This document shows, piece by piece, positions 32,228-39,787 of a stretch of 39,787 nt of DNA. This DNA is from an uncultured Alteromonadaceae bacterium. GTDB taxonomy: Bacteria; Pseudomonadota; Gammaproteobacteria; Enterobacterales; Alteromonadaceae. Numbering within the stretch: the stretch's first letter is position 1; each line of letters starts with the position of its first letter. Below the pieces are notes generated by a model, which made no database searches, had not been told where the DNA came from, and saw only the letters and a list, made by a program, of their open reading frames with translations. The position numbers were made by a program, and so were the translations under genes. Location: NCBI GenBank assembly GCA_938085045.1, contig CALKGI010000098.1:1-39787 (forward strand), in the 5' to 3' direction.

Positions 32228-34153
32228 TTATCTCACGTAAAGATACAAAATCGGCGGGTTAGCCCAGTTGCCGCCGCTGCCCCAAGCTGTGCCGCCTTGT
32301 GCGGTAAAGATCTTGGTTGACGACAGGTCATACAAAGCCGTTGAATATGCAACGGCAGGGCTGCCAATCTCTGAGTAATCAACGCCAGTACTGGTGCAAT
32401 CGGCTTCTACCTGAACCAAACCCGAGTCGGTTAGGTTGTCTTTAAGCGGCACACAAGTCGATGCTTTAAGCTGTGCAATGTTAAACGTTGCCCATACATC
32501 GGTGCTGCCTTGGCCATAAATCTCGGTTGAAAGGTCACGTAATGACACCCATTTGTCGGCAGTTAACACGCTTTCGGTTAAGTTCAAGTCGGTCACACTG
32601 CTGGCCTCTGGTGCCGGAAATGACGCTTGTTCGCGAATACCAACTAAGGTCCAACCGCCGCCAAGGGTGGTCATGTCACAATAGGCGTCGAATGAGGCTA
32701 TTGGGCCTGTGCCGTCTGGGTCTATGTGATAGGTGCCACTTAGCGCGCTTGAGTCGTTGGTTAAAATGTCGTTACACGTTGTGCCCACTACCGTTATTGG
32801 TGGTGGCGGTGGGGTATTATCTACAATGAACGAGCCGTAAAATTCTAATTCGCCAATTTGTAAAAACACCGTTTCGTGAGAGCTGATTACTTTTAATCTT
32901 ATGTAACGCGCCATGGCGGGTGTGCTTAACGCAACATTGGCTGTGCCTTGGGTTAACGTCATGCTTTGGTGGTCGGTAAACGTCACGCCATCGTTTGATA
33001 CCTGCAACACTACGTCTTTGGCCGAACGAGATTCAAACCCTGTGGCAACTCGGGTGCTAAAGCCCGAGATAAGGGTTAATTGGCCAAAGTCAGCCTGAAT
33101 CCAGCGGGGCACGCCAGCGTTCATTGTTGATACCCAAGTACCGGCACCTTCTGGGCTACCCGCGTCATTGTTGATTTTGTTGGAGGAATAAATGTGGCCA
33201 TCAAACGCGCCAGACACAGGGTAAGAAGCCGAGTAAGTGTAACTGGCTGAGTAGCTGGCGGTTATTAAATTGTTGGTGCCAATGAGTGCAATGTTGGCGT
33301 TGTCGCCAGTTTTTGTGGTTGGCAGCGGCTCATATTGAGCGTCAAAACGGAAGCTGATTGGGTCGCCGCCGTAAATGGTTTGGTCGTTTACAAATACGTT
33401 GCCGTCTATTTCGAGCATGGCAATTATTTCGTCTACGTGATTGGTTTCGCCATCTAGTGAGGTTTCTTCATGCAACGATACACTACCGTAGGCAGTTGGA
33501 ATGCCTGCGCTATCGATGTTAAAAGTGTTGGCGTTGTAGTACAAACCGCCATCGGTAGTACCGGCGTTTGTGGGTTGATAAATAGCGACAAAAGCGGTGG
33601 TTTCAACACCATGTACTGCATTGAATTCTTGTTCAAACATTTTTGAACCAAACCCGTGGCGAGTAACACTGAATGCTCGAGTGGCATAAGCATCGTTCTC
33701 TAACTGGCTTTGGCCAGACTGCAACACTATTGGCGTGCCAGCAAAAGGTGTGCTGAATTGAAAATCATCTACGCCTTGGTCTTGGCTTTGCAGGCCTGCT
33801 TCCCAAACGCTGCCGTCATTCATTACGTGGCGACCTTTTTCTACAACCATGTAGGGAATTTTTTCGGTGCCATGAGCGCCGTTAAGGTAAGCCCATTCGT
33901 TGAACTTGATGGTAAAACTGCCAGCGGTAACATTTGAGATGCTGACTGTTCCAGGAGAGTCATCATTGTTAGAAGGCACGCCGGCGATAACAACCGGATT
34001 GGTAAACCCTGTGATATTTACGGTTTGGGCATCGCTGCCAACATCTACTGTACCAACGGCGACTGTTGCGGCCAGTGTTGAGTTAGCGAAAAAGGCAGTA
34101 GACAGTATTGCTGTGCCAAGAATAGTTTTGATTGCATGAGTTAATTTTTTCAT
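32228..34153 (-). CDS. Secreted lectin-like protein: H-type-lectin-like repeats, F5/8 type C, fibrinogen-like YCD domain (copy B)
   Basis: 641 residues and collinear with copy A over its whole length; the last 22 residues differ at one position (GGTAWGSGGNWANPPILYLY). Signal peptide about 1-28. H-type-lectin-like repeats contain WAYLNGAHGTEKIPYMVVEKG and HGVETTAFVAIYQP. The F5/8 type C domain contains VSGAFDGHIY, WIQADFGQL and LQIGELEFYG. A four-proline linker leads to the fibrinogen-like domain (TCNDIL, SGTYHIDPDG, AYCDMTTLGGGWTLVG). This copy keeps GGGW where copy A has NGGW. The most variable parts are the signal peptide, the second repeat and the linker. Divergent from the regulator at 34419, ribosome-binding site ggag. 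Likely an exported glycan- or surface-binding protein, perhaps with a different ligand from copy A. Confidence 0.83.
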   Translation of the reverse strand: MKKLTHAIKTILGTAILSTAFFANSTLAATVAVGTVDVGSDAQTVNITGFTNPVVIAGVPSNNDDSPGTVSISNVTAGSFTIKFNEWAYLNGAHGTEKIPYMVVEKGRHVMNDGSVWEAGLQSQDQGVDDFQFSTPFAGTPIVLQSGQSQLENDAYATRAFSVTRHGFGSKMFEQEFNAVHGVETTAFVAIYQPTNAGTTDGGLYYNANTFNIDSAGIPTAYGSVSLHEETSLDGETNHVDEIIAMLEIDGNVFVNDQTIYGGDPISFRFDAQYEPLPTTKTGDNANIALIGTNNLITASYSASYTYSASYPVSGAFDGHIYSSNKINNDAGSPEGAGTWVSTMNAGVPRWIQADFGQLTLISGFSTRVATGFESRSAKDVVLQVSNDGVTFTDHQSMTLTQGTANVALSTPAMARYIRLKVISSHETVFLQIGELEFYGSFIVDNTPPPPPITVVGTTCNDILTNDSSALSGTYHIDPDGTGPIASFDAYCDMTTLGGGWTLVGIREQASFPAPEASSVTDLNLTESVLTADKWVSLRDLSTEIYGQGSTDVWATFNIAQLKASTCVPLKDNLTDSGLVQVEADCTSTGVDYSEIGSPAVAYSTALYDLSSTKIFTAQGGTAWGSGGNWANPPILYLYVR

Positions 34154-34418
34154 TTACGGCTCCATTTATTACGATAGTTTTGCCGTTACAAAGGGTTTGT
34201 AAGCGGCGACAACAAAGGTAACCGATTGATAAATAAACACGAGTAATTCGACATGTGAAAAAGCGTCAAAAACTACCTTTTAACCGACAGGATTTATCTT
34301 TTTTGTTTAAAATCAAAGAATTAAGAAAATGTGGTAGGTGGTTCTACAGGGACTTTGCTATGTCTTTTAATGATGGCACCCGCTATATTTAATGGCATGT
34401 AAACAAACAGGAGTTTTC
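34154..34418. promoter_or_regulatory. Divergent promoter region of module B
   Basis: 265 bases between the divergent lectin-like and regulator genes. It contains the second copy of the 64-bp block and, at its right end, aggag (34409-34413) before the GTG start at 34419. Apart from the block it does not align by eye with the module A region. Confidence 0.55.
34262..34325. promoter_or_regulatory. Candidate operator block, copy B
   Basis: agcgtcaaaaac at offset 0, gaca at offset 24, a T-rich middle and tcaaag..ttaag from offset 51: the same elements and offsets as copy A (23111-23174). It lies about 110 bp from the lectin start and about 95 bp from the regulator start, so it could serve both directions. 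Confidence 0.5.
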
Positions 34419-37400
34419 GTGAGAGCCATTTTATTCACCTTATTGTTTTGCCTGTACCTACCCACGTTGGCGTTAGCGGCCTCATGGCAAAATGTGTTCA
34501 CCACGATAGGTCAGCCACAAGGGTTGCCGCACAATAGTGTGCGCGATGTTTTGTTTGCCAAAGATGGTTTGGTGTGGTTTGCGACCTTGGGTGGTTTGGC
34601 TCGATTTGACGGCTACCGAGTTGAGGTGTTTAAGCATCAGGCCGACAATGCCAACTCACCACCGAGTAATAATATTCATGCCTTATGGCAAGACAATCGT
34701 GAGCGAATTTGGTTTGCTACAGGTGGCACGGTGGCATTTTATGATGTCAGCAAAGGTGAGTTTTCGCGGCCAACTGCGCCAGCGCAAGGTTGTGATATTG
34801 CCATTCGGCAATTAACAGGCGATGGTGAGGGTAACTTGTGGGGCAGTAACGACAGCGGCAATTTGTATCATTACAACAGCGAAACAGCCACAAGCAGCTG
34901 CGTGTCGGTTCAGCATCTTGGCGTGGGGCAAGCGTATTTGGCTATTTACGGTTTGGCTTACGACAAGCAAAGCAAGGGCATTTGGCTGGCTACGGCCAAG
35001 GGTTTGGCTTTTTACGACATTATCAAACAACGCAGTCATTTTATTAGCGCAGCACAAGGCAATTTCAACCACAGTCTCATCGCGATTCAACTTGATAACA
35101 AAGGGCACGTATGGGCTGGTGGGGTTGGTACTGGCATTTTTGAATATCACCCTCGTTCAGGCCTGTTGGTTCGTTATTTGCCCGAGCAATATCCGTTGTT
35201 AAAAGGGCTGACCTTTACCAGTTTTGCGCAAGATAATAGCGGTAGAACTTGGATGTCGACCAATTCAGACGGCGCGTTAATTTTAGAACAAGGCACTTTT
35301 AAGCGATTTCGTGGCGTTGATTTTACCTCTGGCCGGGTGCCACAAAAAGTGGTGTTTAGAGTCAAAAAAGACCCATCGGGTAACCTGTGGATTTTGGGCA
35401 CAGTAAACGGTGTGAACATTATTCCTTCGCCGAGTAATGGCGTGAGTGGTTTGAGTTTTAAAGCCATCGCTCATAACAATAGTCAGCGTTCTTTCAACAG
35501 CTTGTTTGTTGATGAGCAAGGCGCAGTGGTGATGGGCACGACCAATGGTCTATTTCGATTGGCACCAAACGGTGAGATAAACAGACTTGACCACGCTGCG
35601 TTGGGTGAGCATGGTTTTTGGCATGGCGCGGTTGCTGATGAAGGTAGTCATTACATTTGCAGCTCAACAGATCTATATCGTTTTGATGACAATAAAAAGT
35701 TTACCTCGTTGGCCAAAGGTCAAGGCATACGTTGGTGCAGCGACTATTGGGCGCAAGACGAATCGACAATGTGGATCACAACGCAGTCGGTCGGTTTGGT
35801 TAAATTCGATAAAAACAGTGGGCAGTTCGATTTTGTTTCGCAGCGATCTGGCGATTCGTTAGCGCAATTTAGCAACAGTTTAATGGCGTTGCATTTTTCA
35901 CCTGCTTTGGGGTTACAAGACAAAGGCAAATTGTGGTTGGCTTCACTGGACAAGGGTTTTGGTTATTTAGATTTAAATACTAATGGTTTTACGTCTTATC
36001 AACATCAACCAAACAACTCAAATTCGTTGCCCGGCAACGTGGTTAACGACATTGTAGAAGATGCACAGGGCATGTTGTGGTTGGCTACTTTTAGCGGGCT
36101 GAGCCGATTCGACCCTGCGAACGAAACTTTTACAAACTTTGGTGTTAAAGACGGATTATCTAACGAACAACTGAACAAAATTCTCATCGACGATGATGGC
36201 GATTTATGGGTTAGCTCACAAAATGGATTGAACCTGATTAACCCAAAAACGCTGAGCATTAGTGCTTATTACCGTGAAGATGGCCTGTTTGATAACGAAT
36301 TTAACATAGGCCCTGCGACTAAGGGTAAAGATGGCCGCTTGTACTTTGGTGGCGTTGAAGGGTTAACTATGGTCGAGCCAAATAAGTTTAAGCAATACAG
36401 TGCACCAATTCGGCCTTTTATCAGCGCTATTAAAGCGTACAAACAAAAAGCGCCTTTGCCACAATCACAACACTTGGTATTTAATGTTACGCCAAAAAGG
36501 CTCTCCTTTTATTTTGGCTCTACTGCTTATGCCCACCTTAAAACCAATCAATTTCGCTATCGCTTGCTTGGCCTCGAGCAAGACTGGCAATCGGTAGATA
36601 AATCGACTTTCGTCGACTATTCCAACTTGCCTTATGGCGACTATACCTTTGAATTGCAAGTCAAAACTCAATCGGGCCAGTGGTCGGCAGCGGTGGCCAG
36701 TAAAACACTCACTATAGTCACTCCTTGGTATCTCACTGCTTGGGCGTTAATCACTTACATGTGGTTATTGCTTGTTTTAATTTCAATGGTGGTGAAATGG
36801 TCAGTACAAGCCGAAAAACGCAAAGCGCAATTTTTACAGCAACAGGTTAACGAACAAACGGCTAGCTTGAGTCAAAAGAACAGCCAAATAGGGCACTTAT
36901 TAACGCAACAAAGAAGGTTGTTTGTGCAACTGTCGCACGAGATAAGAACCCCGCTCACGCTGATTTTTGCGCCGCTACAGCGGATGTTTCGCCAGCAAGA
37001 AAACAAAACGCAATATCAGCAGTTATTCGATGTAGCCCATTTTAATCAAAATCGTTTGGTCACTATGCTCGACCAACTGTTAGACATTGCGCAAAGCTCA
37101 CAACTGCAAGAGGTCGAGCAACAGGCAGTATCGGTTACCGATGCGGTAAACTGGGTGGGTATGGCGATGCAGCCGCTATTCGACCAAAAGCAGCAGCAAT
37201 TAAAAGTTGCCTTGGCGCAGCCTGCCAATATTAAAGTGAGCACCGACGCACTAGAAAAAATACTGTTAAATCTGTTGGTGAACGCCCATAAATACACCCC
37301 GCAAGGTGGGCAAATTTTGCTTGAGGGCAAAGCTTGCGACAAATTGGTGTATATCGGCGTAAGCGATAACGGCCCGGGTATAGCGGTTGAGCAACAAGCT

Positions 37401-38438
37401 CGAATTTTTGATGTATTTGAACGGGCAAGCGGGCGCAGTGACTTGCCCGGTGCTGGCGTGGGTTTGGCTTTGGCTAAGCAATTGGTCGAAATTAACGGCG
37501 GCACTATCGCGCTTGAAAGTTCACCGGGCCAAGGTAGTTGCTTCAGTTTGAAGTTTCCACGCTTTGGCGGCGAGGTTGCAACTGATTATATTGCTCCGGC
37601 TTTTAATCCCGAGCAAAGTGCGCCTGTGAGTAATGAAAACAGCAGTCTAGACGACCAGTCGTTGCCGAGTATTTTGGTGGTAGAAGACCACCCGCAAATG
37701 CGCCAATACCTTAAAAGCTGTTTGGTTGAAAAATACCGAGTATTGCTAGCAAACGATGGTAAAGCAGGGTTTGACTGTGCCATCGAGCAAGTGCCCGACA
37801 TCATCATCAGCGACATCATGATGCCAAAAATGGATGGTTACGAGTTACTCAGCGCAGTAAAAAACCACCCCAATACCGACCATGTGCCAGTGATATTACT
37901 CACCGCCCAATCTGATCAACGCAGTCGCCTTGAAGGATTTAACCGCCGGGCCGACGACTACATTAACAAACCGTTTGTTGAGCTTGAGTTGCTGCTAAAA
38001 ATTCAAAACTTACTGCACTTGCGGGCGATGTGGCACAAAAGTTTTGAGCGACAACGCAGTGACAACCTGCCGGACGATAGTGCCATTGTGATGCAATTAA
38101 ACCCGGTGCAACAAAAGCTTGTTGATAGGTTGAATGAGCTTTGCGGGCAAAACTACCAAAACGGCGAATTCGGCCTCGACGATATTGCCGATGAAATGGC
38201 GATGGGCAAACGCCAGTTGCAGCGTAAGGTTAAAGCGCTAACTGGGTTAACGCCAATTGCGGTGCTCAATGATATTCGGTTGAACAAGGCGCGTGAATTG
38301 ATAGAGCAGGGCGAGCAGATAACCCAAGTGGCGTACAGTTGTGGATTTAATAAATATGACAATTTCTCGAAGGCTTTTAAGGATAAGTTTGGGGCTTCAC
38401 CTAAGAACTATCTTGTCGGAATGAGCGCCAACTCATGA
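34419..38438 (+). CDS. Hybrid two-component system regulator (propeller sensor-kinase-receiver-AraC), copy B
   Basis: 1339 residues from GTG 34419, preferred over the ATG at 34392 because aggag lies 5 bases before it and the protein then begins with a clean signal peptide (RAILFTLLFCLYLPTLALA). Same architecture and order as copy A: about 14 propeller blades (GLVWFATLGGLARFD, GNLWGSNDSG, GMLWLATFSGLSRFD), Y_Y_Y (FRYRLLGLEQDWQ, YSNLPYGDYTFEL), a transmembrane helix, HisKA with His 840 (QLSHEIRTPLT), HATPase (NLLVNAHKYTP, DNGPGIAV, GAGVGLALAKQ), receiver with Asp 1132 (SDIMMPKMDG) and AraC output (ITQVAYSCGFNKYDNFSKAFK). The recognition region differs from copy A by few residues, so the two may share or cross-regulate targets, while the sensor blades differ more. 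Confidence 0.95.
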   Translation: MRAILFTLLFCLYLPTLALAASWQNVFTTIGQPQGLPHNSVRDVLFAKDGLVWFATLGGLARFDGYRVEVFKHQADNANSPPSNNIHALWQDNRERIWFATGGTVAFYDVSKGEFSRPTAPAQGCDIAIRQLTGDGEGNLWGSNDSGNLYHYNSETATSSCVSVQHLGVGQAYLAIYGLAYDKQSKGIWLATAKGLAFYDIIKQRSHFISAAQGNFNHSLIAIQLDNKGHVWAGGVGTGIFEYHPRSGLLVRYLPEQYPLLKGLTFTSFAQDNSGRTWMSTNSDGALILEQGTFKRFRGVDFTSGRVPQKVVFRVKKDPSGNLWILGTVNGVNIIPSPSNGVSGLSFKAIAHNNSQRSFNSLFVDEQGAVVMGTTNGLFRLAPNGEINRLDHAALGEHGFWHGAVADEGSHYICSSTDLYRFDDNKKFTSLAKGQGIRWCSDYWAQDESTMWITTQSVGLVKFDKNSGQFDFVSQRSGDSLAQFSNSLMALHFSPALGLQDKGKLWLASLDKGFGYLDLNTNGFTSYQHQPNNSNSLPGNVVNDIVEDAQGMLWLATFSGLSRFDPANETFTNFGVKDGLSNEQLNKILIDDDGDLWVSSQNGLNLINPKTLSISAYYREDGLFDNEFNIGPATKGKDGRLYFGGVEGLTMVEPNKFKQYSAPIRPFISAIKAYKQKAPLPQSQHLVFNVTPKRLSFYFGSTAYAHLKTNQFRYRLLGLEQDWQSVDKSTFVDYSNLPYGDYTFELQVKTQSGQWSAAVASKTLTIVTPWYLTAWALITYMWLLLVLISMVVKWSVQAEKRKAQFLQQQVNEQTASLSQKNSQIGHLLTQQRRLFVQLSHEIRTPLTLIFAPLQRMFRQQENKTQYQQLFDVAHFNQNRLVTMLDQLLDIAQSSQLQEVEQQAVSVTDAVNWVGMAMQPLFDQKQQQLKVALAQPANIKVSTDALEKILLNLLVNAHKYTPQGGQILLEGKACDKLVYIGVSDNGPGIAVEQQARIFDVFERASGRSDLPGAGVGLALAKQLVEINGGTIALESSPGQGSCFSLKFPRFGGEVATDYIAPAFNPEQSAPVSNENSSLDDQSLPSILVVEDHPQMRQYLKSCLVEKYRVLLANDGKAGFDCAIEQVPDIIISDIMMPKMDGYELLSAVKNHPNTDHVPVILLTAQSDQRSRLEGFNRRADDYINKPFVELELLLKIQNLLHLRAMWHKSFERQRSDNLPDDSAIVMQLNPVQQKLVDRLNELCGQNYQNGEFGLDDIADEMAMGKRQLQRKVKALTGLTPIAVLNDIRLNKARELIEQGEQITQVAYSCGFNKYDNFSKAFKDKFGASPKNYLVGMSANS

Positions 38439-38483
38439 TAAATGACGCCGCCATTTCAAAGGGTTAACGCAAATTTGTATATA

Positions 38484-38536
38484 TTTGGCCTGCGGCCAAA
38501 ATCACGAGCTGGCGCTCGTTCCTACGGCGACTCGCC
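38484..38536. repeat. REP-like cluster of three short hairpins
   Basis: Three perfect inverted repeats in a row: tttggcc/ggccaaa (38484-38500), acgagc/gctcgt (38504-38519) and ggcg/cgcc (38526-38536). The middle part, read on the minus strand as gtaggaacgagcgccagctcg, resembles the REP sequences known from Pseudomonas (gtaggagcgagc...gctcg). It lies 45 bp after the regulator stop and may stabilise or end that transcript. Confidence 0.55.
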
Positions 38537-38617
38537 ACCTGGCTTTTTCAATTGCTTCTACGCCACAACCATTGCTGTTATACTCCACGCCTCTGATTTT
38601 CCCGCCCGAGGTTCTGT

Positions 38618-39787
38618 ATGCCATTCTCAAAACTTGGATTGTGTGATCCATTATTAAAAGCCATAGCCGAGCTCGGTTATACCGCGCCAACACCGATTCA
38701 AGAGCAGGCGATTCCTATTGTTTTGTGGGGGGCTGACTTAATTGCCGCTGCGGCGACTGGTACTGGTAAAACAGCCAGTTTTGCGTTGCCGTTGTTAGAA
38801 CGATTTAATACCGAGCGAAAGCTACGTGGTAAGCGCATTCGCGCGCTTATTCTTACGCCTACGCGAGAGTTGGCGGTGCAGGTTGAAGCCAGTATTAGTC
38901 AATACAGTAAGTATTTGAACCTGACCTCTATGGCCATGTACGGCGGTGTTGATATTCAGCCGCAAAAAGACCGATTGATAGACGGTGTTGATATTTTGGT
39001 GGCCACCCCGGGCAGATTACTTGATATGGCCCATCAACGAGCGTTGCATTTCGACGAGCTTGAAGTGGTGGTATTAGATGAAGCCGACAGAATGTTAGAC
39101 ATGGGTTTTATTGAAGACATCAATAAAATCATGGAGCGGTTACCGCTTGAGCGTCAAAGTTTGCTGTTCTCTGCAACGCTCAACAAAGAAGTGCGTACTT
39201 TGGCTAGACGGTCTTTGATTGACCCACAAGAAATTGCTATTGCGACCAACAAAGCATCAAAGCCGAAAATCAATCAGTGGTTAGTGACGGTCGATAAAGA
39301 CAAAAAGTCGGCACTATTGAGCCACTTGATTAAAGAGCAAGCGTGGGACCAAGCGCTGATTTTTATTGAAACCAAGCAAGGTGCGGCCAAACTGGCAAGC
39401 CAATTAGAAAAGCGTGGTATTCATGCCGAGGCCATTCATAGTGGTCGAGCCCAAGCGGTGCGCGAACAAATATTGGCAGATTTTAAGTCGGGTGAACTCA
39501 AATTTTTGGTCGCCACTGGCATTGCTGCCCGAGGAATTGATATTGATGATTTATCTCGTGTGGTGAATTATGACTTGCCTGACAAAGCCGATGATTACAT
39601 TCACCGTATTGGTCGTACGGGTAGAGCGGGCGCTACTGGCGAAGCCATTTCTTTTGTTGCAAAAGACAACTTTAGAAACCTGTGCGCCATTGAAAGCCGT
39701 TTGGGTCATCTTATTGTGCGAAAAGAGTTTGCAGAGTTTCCGGTTAGAAAGGTGGTGCCTGTGTCTAAATTGAATTTTGTGCCTAAG
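38618..39787 (+). CDS. DEAD-box RNA helicase, RhlE-like (3' end cut by window edge)
   Basis: 390 codons in frame to the last base, no stop, so the C-terminus is missing. All helicase motifs are readable: Q motif GYTAPTPIQEQAIP, motif I AAATGTGKT, Ia PTREL, Ib TPGR, II DEAD in VVLDEADRMLDMGF, III SAT, IV LIFIETK, V ATGIAARGIDI and VI HRIGRTGRAG. DEAD-box proteins use ATP to unwind short RNA duplexes; RhlE-type members act in ribosome assembly and RNA decay. Motif I reads A-A-A-T-G rather than the usual A-Q-T-G, a small departure. The ATG at 38618 has gagg 6 bases upstream. Family placement within the DEAD group is tentative because the variable C-terminal tail is not visible. Confidence 0.93.
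   Translation, partial: MPFSKLGLCDPLLKAIAELGYTAPTPIQEQAIPIVLWGADLIAAAATGTGKTASFALPLLERFNTERKLRGKRIRALILTPTRELAVQVEASISQYSKYLNLTSMAMYGGVDIQPQKDRLIDGVDILVATPGRLLDMAHQRALHFDELEVVVLDEADRMLDMGFIEDINKIMERLPLERQSLLFSATLNKEVRTLARRSLIDPQEIAIATNKASKPKINQWLVTVDKDKKSALLSHLIKEQAWDQALIFIETKQGAAKLASQLEKRGIHAEAIHSGRAQAVREQILADFKSGELKFLVATGIAARGIDIDDLSRVVNYDLPDKADDYIHRIGRTGRAGATGEAISFVAKDNFRNLCAIESRLGHLIVRKEFAEFPVRKVVPVSKLNFVPK

Noticed and set aside
37046-37504. 152-codon minus-strand frame inside the second regulator
   Set aside because: It overlaps the kinase domain of a clear gene in antisense, has cysteine-rich low-complexity content and no family resemblance.

Overview
The window looks like a chromosomal segment of a marine gammaproteobacterium, most likely of the order Alteromonadales. 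This rests on the mix of genes: a TonB-dependent receptor/YfiR/sensor-kinase operon, secreted proteases with thrombospondin type-3 (TSP3) calcium repeats, hybrid two-component propeller regulators, RNase R and a DEAD-box helicase. The genus cannot be fixed by reading alone. Almost all of the window is accessory, cell-surface or secreted biology. Only rnr and the helicase look like housekeeping genes.

Layout. 1-434: tail of an IS256-type transposase with a probable right end, then an intergenic region with hairpin repeats. 435-3068 (+): Asp-box/VPS10-like beta-propeller lipoprotein. 7758-3169 (-): compact operon of TonB-dependent receptor, YfiR-type periplasmic protein and CHASE8-HAMP-histidine kinase-receiver. 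9364-8012 (-): trypsin-like protease fused to a TonB C-terminal domain, divergent from a membrane-bound CadC-like regulator (9537-10256, +). 17517-10348 (-): 2389-residue M4 metalloprotease carrying a 17-unit, 105-bp tandem repeat of calcium-binding type. 20140-17876 (-): RNase R. 20868-20383 (-): cyclic-nucleotide-binding-domain protein.

21060-38438 is the most striking part. A module made of a secreted multi-domain lectin-like protein (H-type-lectin-like repeats, F5/8 type C, fibrinogen-like YCD/GGGW domain) divergent from a hybrid two-component system (14-blade propeller sensor, Y_Y_Y, kinase, receiver, AraC output) occurs twice in the same orientation (21060-27318 and 32228-38438). Between the two copies lie an AAA-ATPase-like/PD-(D/E)XK protein (-) and a secreted dihaem CxxCH protein with Ig-like C-terminal repeats (+). 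The divergent intergenic regions share one 64-bp block with fixed internal spacing inside otherwise dissimilar sequence. It is a candidate operator for the two AraC-type regulators. No polysaccharide-degrading enzyme is visible, so these regulators probably control the adhesin/lectin itself.

38618 to the right edge (+) is a DEAD-box RNA helicase cut by the window end. Seven short hairpin repeats of one family, mostly of 8-6-8 geometry with covarying stems, sit in the intergenic regions. I saw no tRNA, rRNA or CRISPR array. All domain names are from reading motifs; no search was run.
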